Assembly: GCF_013408825.1 (NCBI RefSeq)
Contig: NZ_JACCBZ010000004.1
Coordinates: 1-64,000 of the forward strand
Length of the DNA: 64,000 nucleotides
Origin: Mucilaginibacter tundrae
GTDB taxonomy: Bacteria > Bacteroidota > Bacteroidia > Sphingobacteriales > Sphingobacteriaceae
Direction: 5' to 3'
Shown here: one piece after another, positions 52,576 through 61,604 of the stretch
Position numbering within the stretch: position 1 is the first letter of the stretch
Layout: every line of letters starts with the position of its first letter
Notes under the pieces: model-generated
Seen by the model: only the letters and a program-made list of their open reading frames with translations
The model's database searches: none
What the model was told of the DNA's origin: nothing
Position numbers and translations under genes: made by a program

Positions 52576-55035
52576 ATGTTCAAAAACTATTTAAAAATTG
52601 CATTACGAGGCTTTGGGCGTCATAAGCTGTTTACGTTTATCAATGTTGTCGGCCTTTCAATAGGGATCAGCGCAGCGGTGGTAATCTACCTAATTGTTCA
52701 TTTTGATTTTACTTTTGATAAGTTCCATAAGGATGGCGATAGAATATATCGGGTTGTAACCAACTATACTTATTCGGGCGACGCTGGGTTTAACAGTGGA
52801 GTTTGTGGCCCTATGGGGGGGGCTGTAAAAACTCAGGTTACGGGTATAGATGTTGTCGCTCCATTTTTTACATTGGGACAACCGGATGTATTCATTCCCG
52901 GAAATACAGATGTACCTGTACGGTTTAAAAATCAGGAGAACATAGTATTAGCCGATGGAAACTATTTTAAAATATTTGAATACAAATGGCTTGCAGGTTC
53001 AGTTCAACAAGCTTTGGACGCTCCCAATCAGGTAGTGTTAACATCCGATCAAGCTAAAAAATACTTTCCAACATTATCTTACGACCAAATGATTGGCAAA
53101 ATAGTGACTTACGATACCTTGAAAACTACAGTTACAGGTATTGTTCAAACTATTAAAGAGAACACTGATTTCAATTTTCATGATTTTATATCATATAGCA
53201 CCAACCAAGCTAATAAAACAATTGCTGATCAGTTGCAGCTCACAAAATGGGGGGCTACAAACTCTGAATCACAACTTTTTGTGAAGTTATCACCCAAAAC
53301 AACAACAGCACATATAGAAAAGCAGATAAACGACATATTTAGTAAGAATTATAAAGAGCGGGCGGGTGTATCGCATTCCTATCACTTACAGCCCCTAAGT
53401 GATATGCACTTTAACGAGAATTACTATAACTTTTTTGATGACAGGATTGCAAGTAAAACCACGTTATATGGCTTATTGGCAATAGCGTCATTTTTGCTTT
53501 TATTGGGCTGCATAAACTTTGTGAATTTAACCACCGCGCAAGCCACGCAACGCGCAAAAGAAATTGGCATCCGCAAAACCATGGGCAGCAGCAGAAAGCA
53601 ACTTATATTGCAGTTTTTAAGCGAAACGTTTTTTATAACATTAGTAGCTGTAATTATATCAATTGTCCTAGCCCCGTTGATTTTGAAGCTGTTTGCCGAT
53701 TTTATTTCGCCTGGTATTAGTGCTAACTTACTTGGCCAGCGTGATCTTATCTTGTTTTTAGTTGTGTTAACCGTTGTAGTAAGCTTGCTATCGGGTTTTT
53801 ACCCGGCTATATTACTGTCTGGTTATAACCCAATTATGGTGCTTAAAAATCAATCGGTGTCCAATAGTAGTAAAAGCCGTAATGCTTATTTGCGTAAATT
53901 CTTAACCATCACACAATTTATTATAGCGCAGTTTTTTATAATGGCTACCATATTGGTGAGCAAGCAGATATATTATGTTATGCACAAGGATATGGGTTTT
54001 AAAAAAGATGCTATATTAATTATAAGTGCTCCTTGGAAAAACCTCACCATTAAAAAAAATAAATTACTGATTGATTACATACGTTCAATACCACAAGTAT
54101 CATTAGCTGGTTTAGGCGGCCCGCCTCCATCTGAAGATGGCAGTAATTCAACAGAAAGTACTTACAGAGATGGCAAAAAAGAGGTAAAAATTGAATTAGA
54201 TGAAAAGTATGGTGATGAAAATTATATCAATGTTTACCATATTAAATTACTTGCAGGTCGAAATTTAAGAGCATCCGATAGTACGAGTGGTTTTTTAATT
54301 AATGAAACTTATGCCCGTTTAATTAATCCGCAACATCCTCTTGAGGCGGTTGGTAAGCAAATAGAAAAGTTTAATGGTGACAAAACTATGCAAGTGATTG
54401 GTGTTGTAGGAGATTTTAATCAAATGTCTTTACATGAAAGTATTACCCCATTAGCAATTCTAGAAGGCAATCAGACATACAATTCCGCCAGGTTACATGT
54501 TGCATTAAAACCCGAAACGCCGGGTGGCAATGAATGGAAAACAGCCATTGCTCAAATGGGTACTTACTGGAAGCAGATTTACCCGGATGATGATTTCGAT
54601 TATAAGTTTTTTGATGACAACATAGCCAAGTTTTATGTGAGTGAACAGCATACAGCCACATTGCTGGCCTGGGCTACAGGTTTATCTATATTTATTAGTT
54701 GCCTCGGCTTGTTAGGGCTTGCTATATATACTACAAACCAACGTACAAAGGAAATTGGGGTACGTAAAGTGCTTGGCGCGTCAGTGGCTCAAATAGTAAC
54801 ATTGCTGTCGACAGAAATGGTTTCGCTTATTTTGATAGCTTTTGTGGTGATAACACCGATTGCCTGGTGGGCCATGAATAAATGGATGCAAAGCTTTGCC
54901 GACCGCACCAATATAAGTTGGTGGATATTTGTATTAAGCGGTGCTGGAATGATTATAACTGCTGTTTTTGTATCAAGTTTTCAAACGGTGAAGGCTGCGA
55001 TTGCTAACCCGGTTAAAAGTTTACGTTCGGAATAA
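52576..55035 (+). CDS. MacB/FtsX-type ABC permease 5
   Basis: 819 residues, the longest of the set, 12 bp after permease 4. Starts MFKNYLKIALRGFGRHKLFT rather than the MIKNY form of the others. Coupling motifs QRAKEIGIRKTMGSSRKQL and QRTKEIGVRKVLGAS. Second periplasmic core contains GGPPPSEDGSNSTESTYRDG, a loop not seen in its neighbours. Ends in ANPVKSLRSE. Confidence 0.94.
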   Translation: MFKNYLKIALRGFGRHKLFTFINVVGLSIGISAAVVIYLIVHFDFTFDKFHKDGDRIYRVVTNYTYSGDAGFNSGVCGPMGGAVKTQVTGIDVVAPFFTLGQPDVFIPGNTDVPVRFKNQENIVLADGNYFKIFEYKWLAGSVQQALDAPNQVVLTSDQAKKYFPTLSYDQMIGKIVTYDTLKTTVTGIVQTIKENTDFNFHDFISYSTNQANKTIADQLQLTKWGATNSESQLFVKLSPKTTTAHIEKQINDIFSKNYKERAGVSHSYHLQPLSDMHFNENYYNFFDDRIASKTTLYGLLAIASFLLLLGCINFVNLTTAQATQRAKEIGIRKTMGSSRKQLILQFLSETFFITLVAVIISIVLAPLILKLFADFISPGISANLLGQRDLILFLVVLTVVVSLLSGFYPAILLSGYNPIMVLKNQSVSNSSKSRNAYLRKFLTITQFIIAQFFIMATILVSKQIYYVMHKDMGFKKDAILIISAPWKNLTIKKNKLLIDYIRSIPQVSLAGLGGPPPSEDGSNSTESTYRDGKKEVKIELDEKYGDENYINVYHIKLLAGRNLRASDSTSGFLINETYARLINPQHPLEAVGKQIEKFNGDKTMQVIGVVGDFNQMSLHESITPLAILEGNQTYNSARLHVALKPETPGGNEWKTAIAQMGTYWKQIYPDDDFDYKFFDDNIAKFYVSEQHTATLLAWATGLSIFISCLGLLGLAIYTTNQRTKEIGVRKVLGASVAQIVTLLSTEMVSLILIAFVVITPIAWWAMNKWMQSFADRTNISWWIFVLSGAGMIITAVFVSSFQTVKAAIANPVKSLRSE

Positions 55036-55057
55036 TTACTAAAATAATTGGTTTGAT

Positions 55058-57472
55058 ATGATAAAAAATTACCTGAAGACCGCCTGGCGGTTTTTATTGC
55101 AAAATAAATTAACATCATTAATAAGTTTAACCGGGCTAGCTATTGGTGTAGGCTGCTTTTTATTGCTTTCTACCTATATAATGAATGAGTTGCGTTATGA
55201 TAGGTTTAATGATAAAGCAGATAGGATAGTCAGGTTAGTTCAACATATAAAATCCACAAATAATAACGAGGAAATAATTAATGCGATAACTCCATCAGCA
55301 CCGGTTCCCGTATTTAAGCAGGCGCTGCCGGAAATAGCAGACGGTGCGCGTATTTTTAATTATTCGGGTTACAAACCTGCAACAGTGCAATACAGCGACA
55401 AATTGTTTAATGAGCGCAATATATTGATGGCCGATGAATCTTTCTTTAAAATATTCAGTTTTGATTTTCTGGAAGGTAACTCTTTAACTGCATTCAATCA
55501 GATTAATTCAGTTGTTATTTCTGCATCAACAGCAAAAAAATATTTTGGCAATGACGACCCGATAGGTAAAATACTAAAGGTAAATAATGTTAACAGCATG
55601 CTGATAACCGGAGTAATAAAAGACGTTCCGGCTTACTCACAAATAAAGTTTGACCTGATTGGGAATTATGCTATGCTCAGCCGGTCAAAAACTAGAAAAT
55701 GGGATTCAGCAAATGATTATTCCTACTTCTTGTTAAAACCAGGCACTAAAGTTAAAAGTGCCGAGCAAAAAATAAATGCCTATACAGATAATCTGTTTAA
55801 GAATGATGGGGATAAAGACCACCGGCTGCAATTTACGTTGGAACCCCTAACCCGTGTGCATTTATACAGCAAAGCCAATGACAATTTGGTGCCCGCCGGA
55901 AACATCCGTGATATTTATATACTGTCATCAGTTGCATTGATATTGCTTTTGTTGGCCTGCGTTAATTTTTTAAATCTTTTCTCGGCAAAATCGATAGAGC
56001 GGGCACATGAGGTAGGGGTGCGAAAAGTGATGGGAGCTTTACGGGGCCAATTATTTATTCAATTTCTTACAGAAGCCGCCATTATAACACTATGTGCAAT
56101 TATGACAGGGACAATGCTGGCATGGCTAATTTTCCCATGGTTTAGTAATCTTATTGGTCATCAGTTGGGTTTTCAAACCTGGGATATAAATGTGTTGGTT
56201 TTATTACTGATTGGGATATTTGTAAGTGTCACTCTTTTAGCGGGTACATATCCATCTTTATATCTTTCAGCTTTTAAAGCAATAATAATATTAAGGGGTA
56301 AATCAGGCGGTAATGCAGGAAACAGTACTTTGCGTAAATCATTAGTGGTATTTCAATTCGCTGTATCTGTATTTTTTATTATAGGCACTATAGTTGCCGC
56401 AGGGCAAATGGATTACATTCAACACTTAGATACAGGCGTAAACAGATCAAATGTTATTGTATTGGATATTGGCGGCGCGTCTTATAATAAAATACAAGCC
56501 TTACGAACAGCGCTTATTCAGCAGCCAGATATTAAAAATGTAAGCGCATCTTATGATTCGCCTGTAAATATAGCGGGAGGTTACACAATAGATAAAGCTG
56601 AAGGTGCTACCGGCAACTTGAACATGATGGTAACCGGTATACCTGTGGAAAGGAATTTTATAAATACGCTGGGAATAAAGCTGATTGCCGGCAACGATTT
56701 TACATTGGGAGATGAACAACGCGTATTAGATACCAATTATCAAAAGCGTGTTTATAGTTTTATACTTAATGAATCAGCTGTTAAATCATTAGGTTGGAAA
56801 CCTAATGATGCAATTGGAAAGCAAATTTCGATGAATGGCCGGCAGGGTGAAATTAGAGGGGTGGCGAGCGATTTTAATTTTGCTTCTTTACATCAAAAGA
56901 TCACACCTATAGCCATTTTTCCCGAATATGATTATTTTGGCAAATTGTTGGTTAAGGTATCTGGTAAGGATATGTTAAACACTACAAATGGCATAGAGCG
57001 TGATTGGAAATCATTTTTTCCTGATAGCCCATTCGATATGCATTTTTTGGATCAGGAATATGATGAGCTGTACCAAAACGACCAAAGAGCCAGCGATATA
57101 TTAATTGTGTTTGCATTTATTACTATTTTTTTATCTTGCCTTGGATTATTCGGATTGGTTATCTTCAGCACCAGACAGCGTACCCGGGAAATTGGTATCC
57201 GCAAAGTATTAGGTGCGAGCATAACAAGCATACTCGGCATTATTTCATGGGATTTTTTGAGACTTGTAGGTTTGGCCATTATTATATCTTCGCCTATAGC
57301 TTATTATGCAATGAGTAAATGGCTACAAGGTTTTGTTTACCGTATAAATATGCAATGGTGGGTGTTTGTTTTAGCCGGAAGCGTTGCCATGTTAATCGCA
57401 TTTATTACCATAAGTTTTCAGTCAGTTAAGGCCGCGATTGCTAATCCGGTTAAAAGTTTAAGGAACGAATAG
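55058..57472 (+). CDS. MacB/FtsX-type ABC permease 6
   Basis: 804 residues, 22 bp after permease 5, last of the six. Coupling motifs ERAHEVGVRKVMGALRGQL and QRTREIGIRKVLGAS. N-terminal helix GLAIGVGCFLLLSTYIMNEL. Ends in ANPVKSLRNE. It is followed by 149 bp holding the second copy of the 18-bp element, so transcription of the downstream ATPase and channel may be boosted there. Confidence 0.94.
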   Translation: MIKNYLKTAWRFLLQNKLTSLISLTGLAIGVGCFLLLSTYIMNELRYDRFNDKADRIVRLVQHIKSTNNNEEIINAITPSAPVPVFKQALPEIADGARIFNYSGYKPATVQYSDKLFNERNILMADESFFKIFSFDFLEGNSLTAFNQINSVVISASTAKKYFGNDDPIGKILKVNNVNSMLITGVIKDVPAYSQIKFDLIGNYAMLSRSKTRKWDSANDYSYFLLKPGTKVKSAEQKINAYTDNLFKNDGDKDHRLQFTLEPLTRVHLYSKANDNLVPAGNIRDIYILSSVALILLLLACVNFLNLFSAKSIERAHEVGVRKVMGALRGQLFIQFLTEAAIITLCAIMTGTMLAWLIFPWFSNLIGHQLGFQTWDINVLVLLLIGIFVSVTLLAGTYPSLYLSAFKAIIILRGKSGGNAGNSTLRKSLVVFQFAVSVFFIIGTIVAAGQMDYIQHLDTGVNRSNVIVLDIGGASYNKIQALRTALIQQPDIKNVSASYDSPVNIAGGYTIDKAEGATGNLNMMVTGIPVERNFINTLGIKLIAGNDFTLGDEQRVLDTNYQKRVYSFILNESAVKSLGWKPNDAIGKQISMNGRQGEIRGVASDFNFASLHQKITPIAIFPEYDYFGKLLVKVSGKDMLNTTNGIERDWKSFFPDSPFDMHFLDQEYDELYQNDQRASDILIVFAFITIFLSCLGLFGLVIFSTRQRTREIGIRKVLGASITSILGIISWDFLRLVGLAIIISSPIAYYAMSKWLQGFVYRINMQWWVFVLAGSVAMLIAFITISFQSVKAAIANPVKSLRNE

Positions 57473-57483
57473 CTAGCGAAATA

Positions 57484-57535
57484 ACTGTATCATAACCGAA
57501 CGCATCCTGTTGCATTAGCGAACAGTTTATATTTG
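57484..57535 (+). promoter_or_regulatory. Internal promoter element before second ATPase
   Basis: ACTGTATCATAACCGAAC (57484-57501) repeats the element at 40624-40641; CTGT and TAGCG matches follow. A perfect -7 box TATATTTG lies at 57528-57535, 87 nt before the ATPase start. Confidence 0.65.
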
Positions 57536-57621
57536 TGATTTTGGTTTATTATACTGATTGTTAGTAAGTTAAATTCTTGGTATGTTATTCATACTTATAT
57601 CATCAAATAAATAATTATCAA

Positions 57622-58299
57622 ATGTTATCACTTCAACATATTTCAAAGTTTTACCAGGCGGGGGGCACCCGCAATTTTGTGATTAATGATATCAGCCTTG
57701 AGGTTGAAGCCGGTGAGTTTATCTCTATAATGGGGCCATCGGGCTCTGGCAAATCAACCTTGTTAAACATTATTGGTATGCTTGATGAGCCATCAAGCGG
57801 TTATCATTATTTCGCGGGCGAAACTGTGCATCAACTTAAAGATAAACAGCGCTCGGCGCTCTATAAAAAATTCATAGGTTTCGTTTTCCAGGCTTATCAC
57901 CTAATTGATGAACTTACAGTTTATGAGAACATCGAAACCCCGCTAATTTATCAGGATTTTAAAAGTGCCGAACGCAAAGCTATGGTAGCCGATATGCTGG
58001 ATCGTTTTCAGATCGTTGGTAAAAAGGATCTGTTCCCTGCGCAATTATCAGGCGGGCAGCAGCAACTAGTTGGTATAGCAAGGGCGTTAATTGCAGGCCC
58101 TAAATTGTTATTGGCTGATGAGCCTACCGGTAACCTTAACTCCAAACAGGGTGAAGAAATTATGCAATTATTTAAAAAATTGAATAAGGAAGATGGCGTT
58201 ACTATTATCCAGGTAACCCATTCTGAAAAAAATGCCGAATATGGCAGCCGCATTATTAATTTGTTAGACGGCCGCATCGAATCATCAAAACAACTTTGA
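57622..58299 (+). CDS. MacB/LolD-type ABC transporter ATPase (second, diverged motifs)
   Basis: 225 residues from ATG 57622 (MLSLQHISKFYQ); an in-frame TTG at 57577 is ignored. Walker A GPSGSGKST, Q-loop FVFQAYHLIDELTV, Walker B LLLADEPTGNLN, switch His VTHSEKN. The signature is LSGGQQQLVGIARALI where the usual form is QQQRVAIARA, and the D-loop Asp is Asn (GNLN). It lies after the sixth permease and before the channel. It may pair with some of the permeases that the first ATPase does not serve. Confidence 0.93.
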   Translation: MLSLQHISKFYQAGGTRNFVINDISLEVEAGEFISIMGPSGSGKSTLLNIIGMLDEPSSGYHYFAGETVHQLKDKQRSALYKKFIGFVFQAYHLIDELTVYENIETPLIYQDFKSAERKAMVADMLDRFQIVGKKDLFPAQLSGGQQQLVGIARALIAGPKLLLADEPTGNLNSKQGEEIMQLFKKLNKEDGVTIIQVTHSEKNAEYGSRIINLLDGRIESSKQL

Positions 58300-58320
58300 T
58301 TGTTATAAAAAGTAAATATA

Positions 58321-59754
58321 ATGTCTTTTATAAAATATATCCTCATCCTATTTTTACTATTAACCTGCATAAGGGTTAATGCCCAACAACAAAACAATGT
58401 GCTATCACTACAAGAATGTGTTGATATCGCTATTAAAAATAACCTGCAGGTTAAGCAAAACGGATTAAGCATATCAACAGATAGCATAAGTTACCTACAG
58501 GCTAAGGAAAACATGTTGCCATCTATTAATGGGCTAGCGGAACGTACCCTTAACCAGGGCAGGGGTATTAATCCAATAACCAATACTTATGTAGATCAGT
58601 CATTAACATCAGATCAATATGGGCTGACTGCCAATTTAAATTTATTTAATGGGCTGGCTTATCAAAATGCAGTAAAACAAACCCGACTGGCCTATCAGGC
58701 AGGAAAAATGGATTTTCAATCAGCCAAAGATCAGGTGACATTAAATGTAATAACCACCTATTTGCTGGTGCTTGATAACGAGGAACAATTAGATCAAACC
58801 AAAAGCCAGCTCGCGGTTGCCAATGAGCAAGTAGAACGATCTAAAATATTAGAAAGCCAGGGCGCAAATAAAGCAGCATCCGATTTATACGATCTTAAAG
58901 GCTCAGAAGCCGGCAGTCAGGTAGCAGTTGTAAACGCACAAAACAATGTAGTATCATCGCTGGTAACTTTATTTCAATTAATGAATATTCCTTACAATAA
59001 GGATGTTACATTACAGGCATTAAATGCGGAGGATTTGGCCGGAGATTATGGTATCAACCCCGATCAGGTTTATCAAACAGCATTGCAGCAGCTTGCTTCA
59101 GTTAAAGCTGTAACCTTAAGAAGACTAAGTGCTGAAAAAGGAGTAAAACAAGCAAAGGGATATTTATTTCCTTCTTTAGCACTGTCTGGAGGTGTGAATA
59201 CATATTATTCCAGCGCTGGACAAAAGGCTGTATTTGTCGACTCTACAAGTGTGCCCACCGGTGCCTATATTAATTCACCATCAGGAAAGCAACAAGTTTA
59301 CAGTACTGGAGCCAACTATTCTTACCAAAATATTAATTACGTGAGTCAATTGCGAAACAATTATGGAACTTATGTAGGGTTAACATTAAACATACCGATA
59401 TTTAATAACCGGGTTAAAAAGAACGCGGTTGCACTTGCTAAAATTACGCTGCTCAATAATGAATATATTGAGGATAACACTAAAATTCAGTTGCAACAAA
59501 GTGTAGAGCAAGCATTTTATAACATGACATCTGCTTACAATAAATATCAGGCACTAAAAGATCAGGTAGCGGCTTACTCGGAAAGTTTTAGGATTTCAAA
59601 AATAAGGTATGATTCAGGCGTATTAACTTCTGTAGACTATATTATTGCCAAGAACAATATGGATGCCGCTAACCTCAATTTAATCAGCGCCAGGTATGAT
59701 TATTTTATTTACAGTAAGATATTGGATTACTACCAGGGCAAATTATCCTTTTAA
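58321..59754 (+). CDS. TolC-family outer membrane efflux channel
   Basis: 477 residues with a signal peptide ending near VNAQQ. TolC-like repeats: LSLQECVDIAIKNNLQVKQN, LNVITTYLLVLDNEEQLDQT, SAEKGVKQAKGYLFPSLALS and LQQSVEQAFYNMTSAYNKYQ, with IRYDSGVLTSVDYIIAKNN near the end. It provides the outer-membrane exit duct for the adaptor and permeases encoded upstream. Begins 21 bp after the ATPase stop. Confidence 0.94.
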   Translation: MSFIKYILILFLLLTCIRVNAQQQNNVLSLQECVDIAIKNNLQVKQNGLSISTDSISYLQAKENMLPSINGLAERTLNQGRGINPITNTYVDQSLTSDQYGLTANLNLFNGLAYQNAVKQTRLAYQAGKMDFQSAKDQVTLNVITTYLLVLDNEEQLDQTKSQLAVANEQVERSKILESQGANKAASDLYDLKGSEAGSQVAVVNAQNNVVSSLVTLFQLMNIPYNKDVTLQALNAEDLAGDYGINPDQVYQTALQQLASVKAVTLRRLSAEKGVKQAKGYLFPSLALSGGVNTYYSSAGQKAVFVDSTSVPTGAYINSPSGKQQVYSTGANYSYQNINYVSQLRNNYGTYVGLTLNIPIFNNRVKKNAVALAKITLLNNEYIEDNTKIQLQQSVEQAFYNMTSAYNKYQALKDQVAAYSESFRISKIRYDSGVLTSVDYIIAKNNMDAANLNLISARYDYFIYSKILDYYQGKLSF

Positions 59755-59849
59755 TATTGATTAATTTTTATACTTTTAGTCACCATTCTACATGTGGTAT
59801 TTTAGGTTAGTTATGTAAGATAACCAAACCTGCCCATTTTATGATTGAT

Positions 59850-60461
59850 ATGAAGAAAGTATTATTTACTTTATGTATTTGTTTGCTTAGCTGCGGATGG
59901 GTATCCGCGCAATATTTACCAACTTTTGAATTCGGCGTTAAAGCCGGAGGTACGTTGTCAGCTTTCCCATCCACAACCGATTATAAAACCACAGGTGATC
60001 CGGGATATTTAGGCGGTATTTATGCAAGGTTTGGTGGTTTGGGGTTCAACTTTCAACCTGAAATGTACCTTGAAAAAACAACTGTTACCATTAATAATAG
60101 ACAGGAAGCTGACGGGAACATAAATAAATCTCATTTTACCACATTTAATGTTCCTCTTTTATTTGGCGGTAAGATTGGTAATGAAAATTTAGGGATCAGA
60201 TTTTATACCGGCCCGTCCTTAATATTCAGGTTACAGAATGATCAGGAGTTTGGTTCTGGAGGGCGAATAAATTATCAGGACCAAAATTATGCCTGGCAAC
60301 TGGGTGGAGGGATTGATCTTCATGATGTGGCGATAGATGTTAGATACGAAGCAGGTATTAACAAGTTAAGTTATGGGCCACCTACAAACGAGCACACCAG
60401 TATGAATATGCTTAGCTTAACAATCTCGTATAGCTTATTCTCTTCTTATTCTTTTGATTAG
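59850..60461 (+). CDS. Outer membrane beta-barrel protein (OMP_b-brl-like)
   Basis: 203 residues from ATG 59850 (MKKVLFTLCICLLSCGWVSA); ATG 59841 three codons upstream is also possible. Signal peptide ends near SAQ, then alternating strands with glycine-rich turns (FEFGVKAGGTLSAF, YARFGGLGFNFQPEMYLEK, FYTGPSLIFRLQ, WQLGGGIDLHDVAIDVRYEAG). This is the small porin-like beta-barrel family common in Bacteroidota. A link to the export locus is possible but unproven; 95 bp separate it from the channel gene. Confidence 0.85.
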   Translation: MKKVLFTLCICLLSCGWVSAQYLPTFEFGVKAGGTLSAFPSTTDYKTTGDPGYLGGIYARFGGLGFNFQPEMYLEKTTVTINNRQEADGNINKSHFTTFNVPLLFGGKIGNENLGIRFYTGPSLIFRLQNDQEFGSGGRINYQDQNYAWQLGGGIDLHDVAIDVRYEAGINKLSYGPPTNEHTSMNMLSLTISYSLFSSYSFD

Positions 60462-60480
60462 TAATGGGATAAGGTGCATT

Positions 60481-60517
60481 ATTATTTATAAATGTTTATT
60501 TAACATTTATAAATAAT
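60481..60517. repeat. AT-rich inverted repeat, 16-bp arms
   Basis: ATTATTTATAAATGTT (60481-60496) and its exact complement (60502-60517) around TATTT, between the beta-barrel and GH53 genes; possibly an operator or a weak terminator. Confidence 0.6.
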
Positions 60518-60568
60518 TCTTATATTGCAGCTCAATAACCAAATTATAATCTTTTTTAAATTATCATC

Positions 60569-61600
60569 ATGCAAAAAGCTGTTTGGATCTGCGGGTTTTT
60601 ATTCGTGTGCCTAAATTTTTGTTGTTCAAAAAATAATTCCAGCGCTACTGTTAAACCGGTAGTGATTACCGATACTACCTTCGCAAAAGGAGCAGATGTA
60701 AGCTGGGTTACTCAAATGGAAGCTTCAGGCTATAAGTTTTATGATAAAAATGGTAATCAGCAAGATCTTTTTGCATTAATGAAAAGCCTTGGTTTTAACT
60801 CAATAAGGTTGCGGGCTTGGGTAAACCCAACAAATGGCTGGTGTAATACGGCAGACCTTGTTAAAAAAGCGATCAGGGCTAAAAATGCGGGCATGAAAAT
60901 AATGGTAGATTTTCATTACAGCGATGTATGGGCTGATCCGGCAGATCAAAATAAACCGGCTGCCTGGGTAAGCCTTACTACTGCCAATTTAATTACAACG
61001 CTCAGTACGTATACTATTGGGGTAATGGACACCTTAAAAATGAATGGTATTACACCTACTTGGGTACAAGTAGGCAACGAAACAAATGATGGTATGTTAT
61101 GGGAAGATGGCCGTGCCTCAACCAACATGGCAACTTTTGCCGCTTTAATAACTAGCGGTTATAATGCTGTGAAATCTGTGAGCCCGTCAACCAAAGTTAT
61201 TGTACATATATCAAACGGCTTTGACAATAGCCTTTTTGAGTGGATGTTTGATGGGTTGAAAGCTAATGGTGCGAAATGGGATATTATTGGAATGTCATTA
61301 TATCCCACAATATCAAACTACACCACTTTAGATGCGCAATGCCTTGCCAATATGAATGATATGGTAACACGTTACAGCACACCTGTAATGATTGTTGAAG
61401 TAGGCATGGAAGCAGATCAGCCAGCGACTACCCAGAGCTTTTTGACAGATATAATAAGTAAAGTTAAATCGGTAAATAATAAGCAGGGCTTGGGTGTTTT
61501 TTATTGGGAACCTGAAGCTTATAACTGGCAGGGTTATGGCTTGGGAGCCTTTGATAATACAGGTAAACCTACCATTGCACTTGATGCTTTTGCAAATTAG
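60569..61600 (+). CDS. GH53 endo-beta-1,4-galactanase, lipoprotein
   Basis: 343 residues. Lipoprotein-type signal (MQKAVWICGFLFVCLNFCCS). GH53 hallmarks: KGADVSWVTQMEASGYKFYD, FNSIRLRAWVNP, KIMVDFHYSDVWADP, catalytic acid/base Glu in WVQVGNETNDGMLWEDG and nucleophile Glu in MIVEVGMEAD, and a C-terminal FYWEPEAYNWQGYGLGAFD. It would hydrolyse type I (arabino)galactan, with likely outer-membrane exposure. It stands alone, with no adjacent SusC/D-type genes in view. Confidence 0.95.
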   Translation: MQKAVWICGFLFVCLNFCCSKNNSSATVKPVVITDTTFAKGADVSWVTQMEASGYKFYDKNGNQQDLFALMKSLGFNSIRLRAWVNPTNGWCNTADLVKKAIRAKNAGMKIMVDFHYSDVWADPADQNKPAAWVSLTTANLITTLSTYTIGVMDTLKMNGITPTWVQVGNETNDGMLWEDGRASTNMATFAALITSGYNAVKSVSPSTKVIVHISNGFDNSLFEWMFDGLKANGAKWDIIGMSLYPTISNYTTLDAQCLANMNDMVTRYSTPVMIVEVGMEADQPATTQSFLTDIISKVKSVNNKQGLGVFYWEPEAYNWQGYGLGAFDNTGKPTIALDAFAN

Positions 61601-61604
61601 ATAA

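Noticed and set aside
42864..57472. Repeated sequence blocks across the permease genes
   Set aside because: They reflect paralogous membrane modules, not DNA repeats, insertion sequences or a CRISPR array.
58008..58487. 159-codon open frame opposite the second ATPase and the channel start
   Set aside because: Antisense shadow of two well-supported genes.
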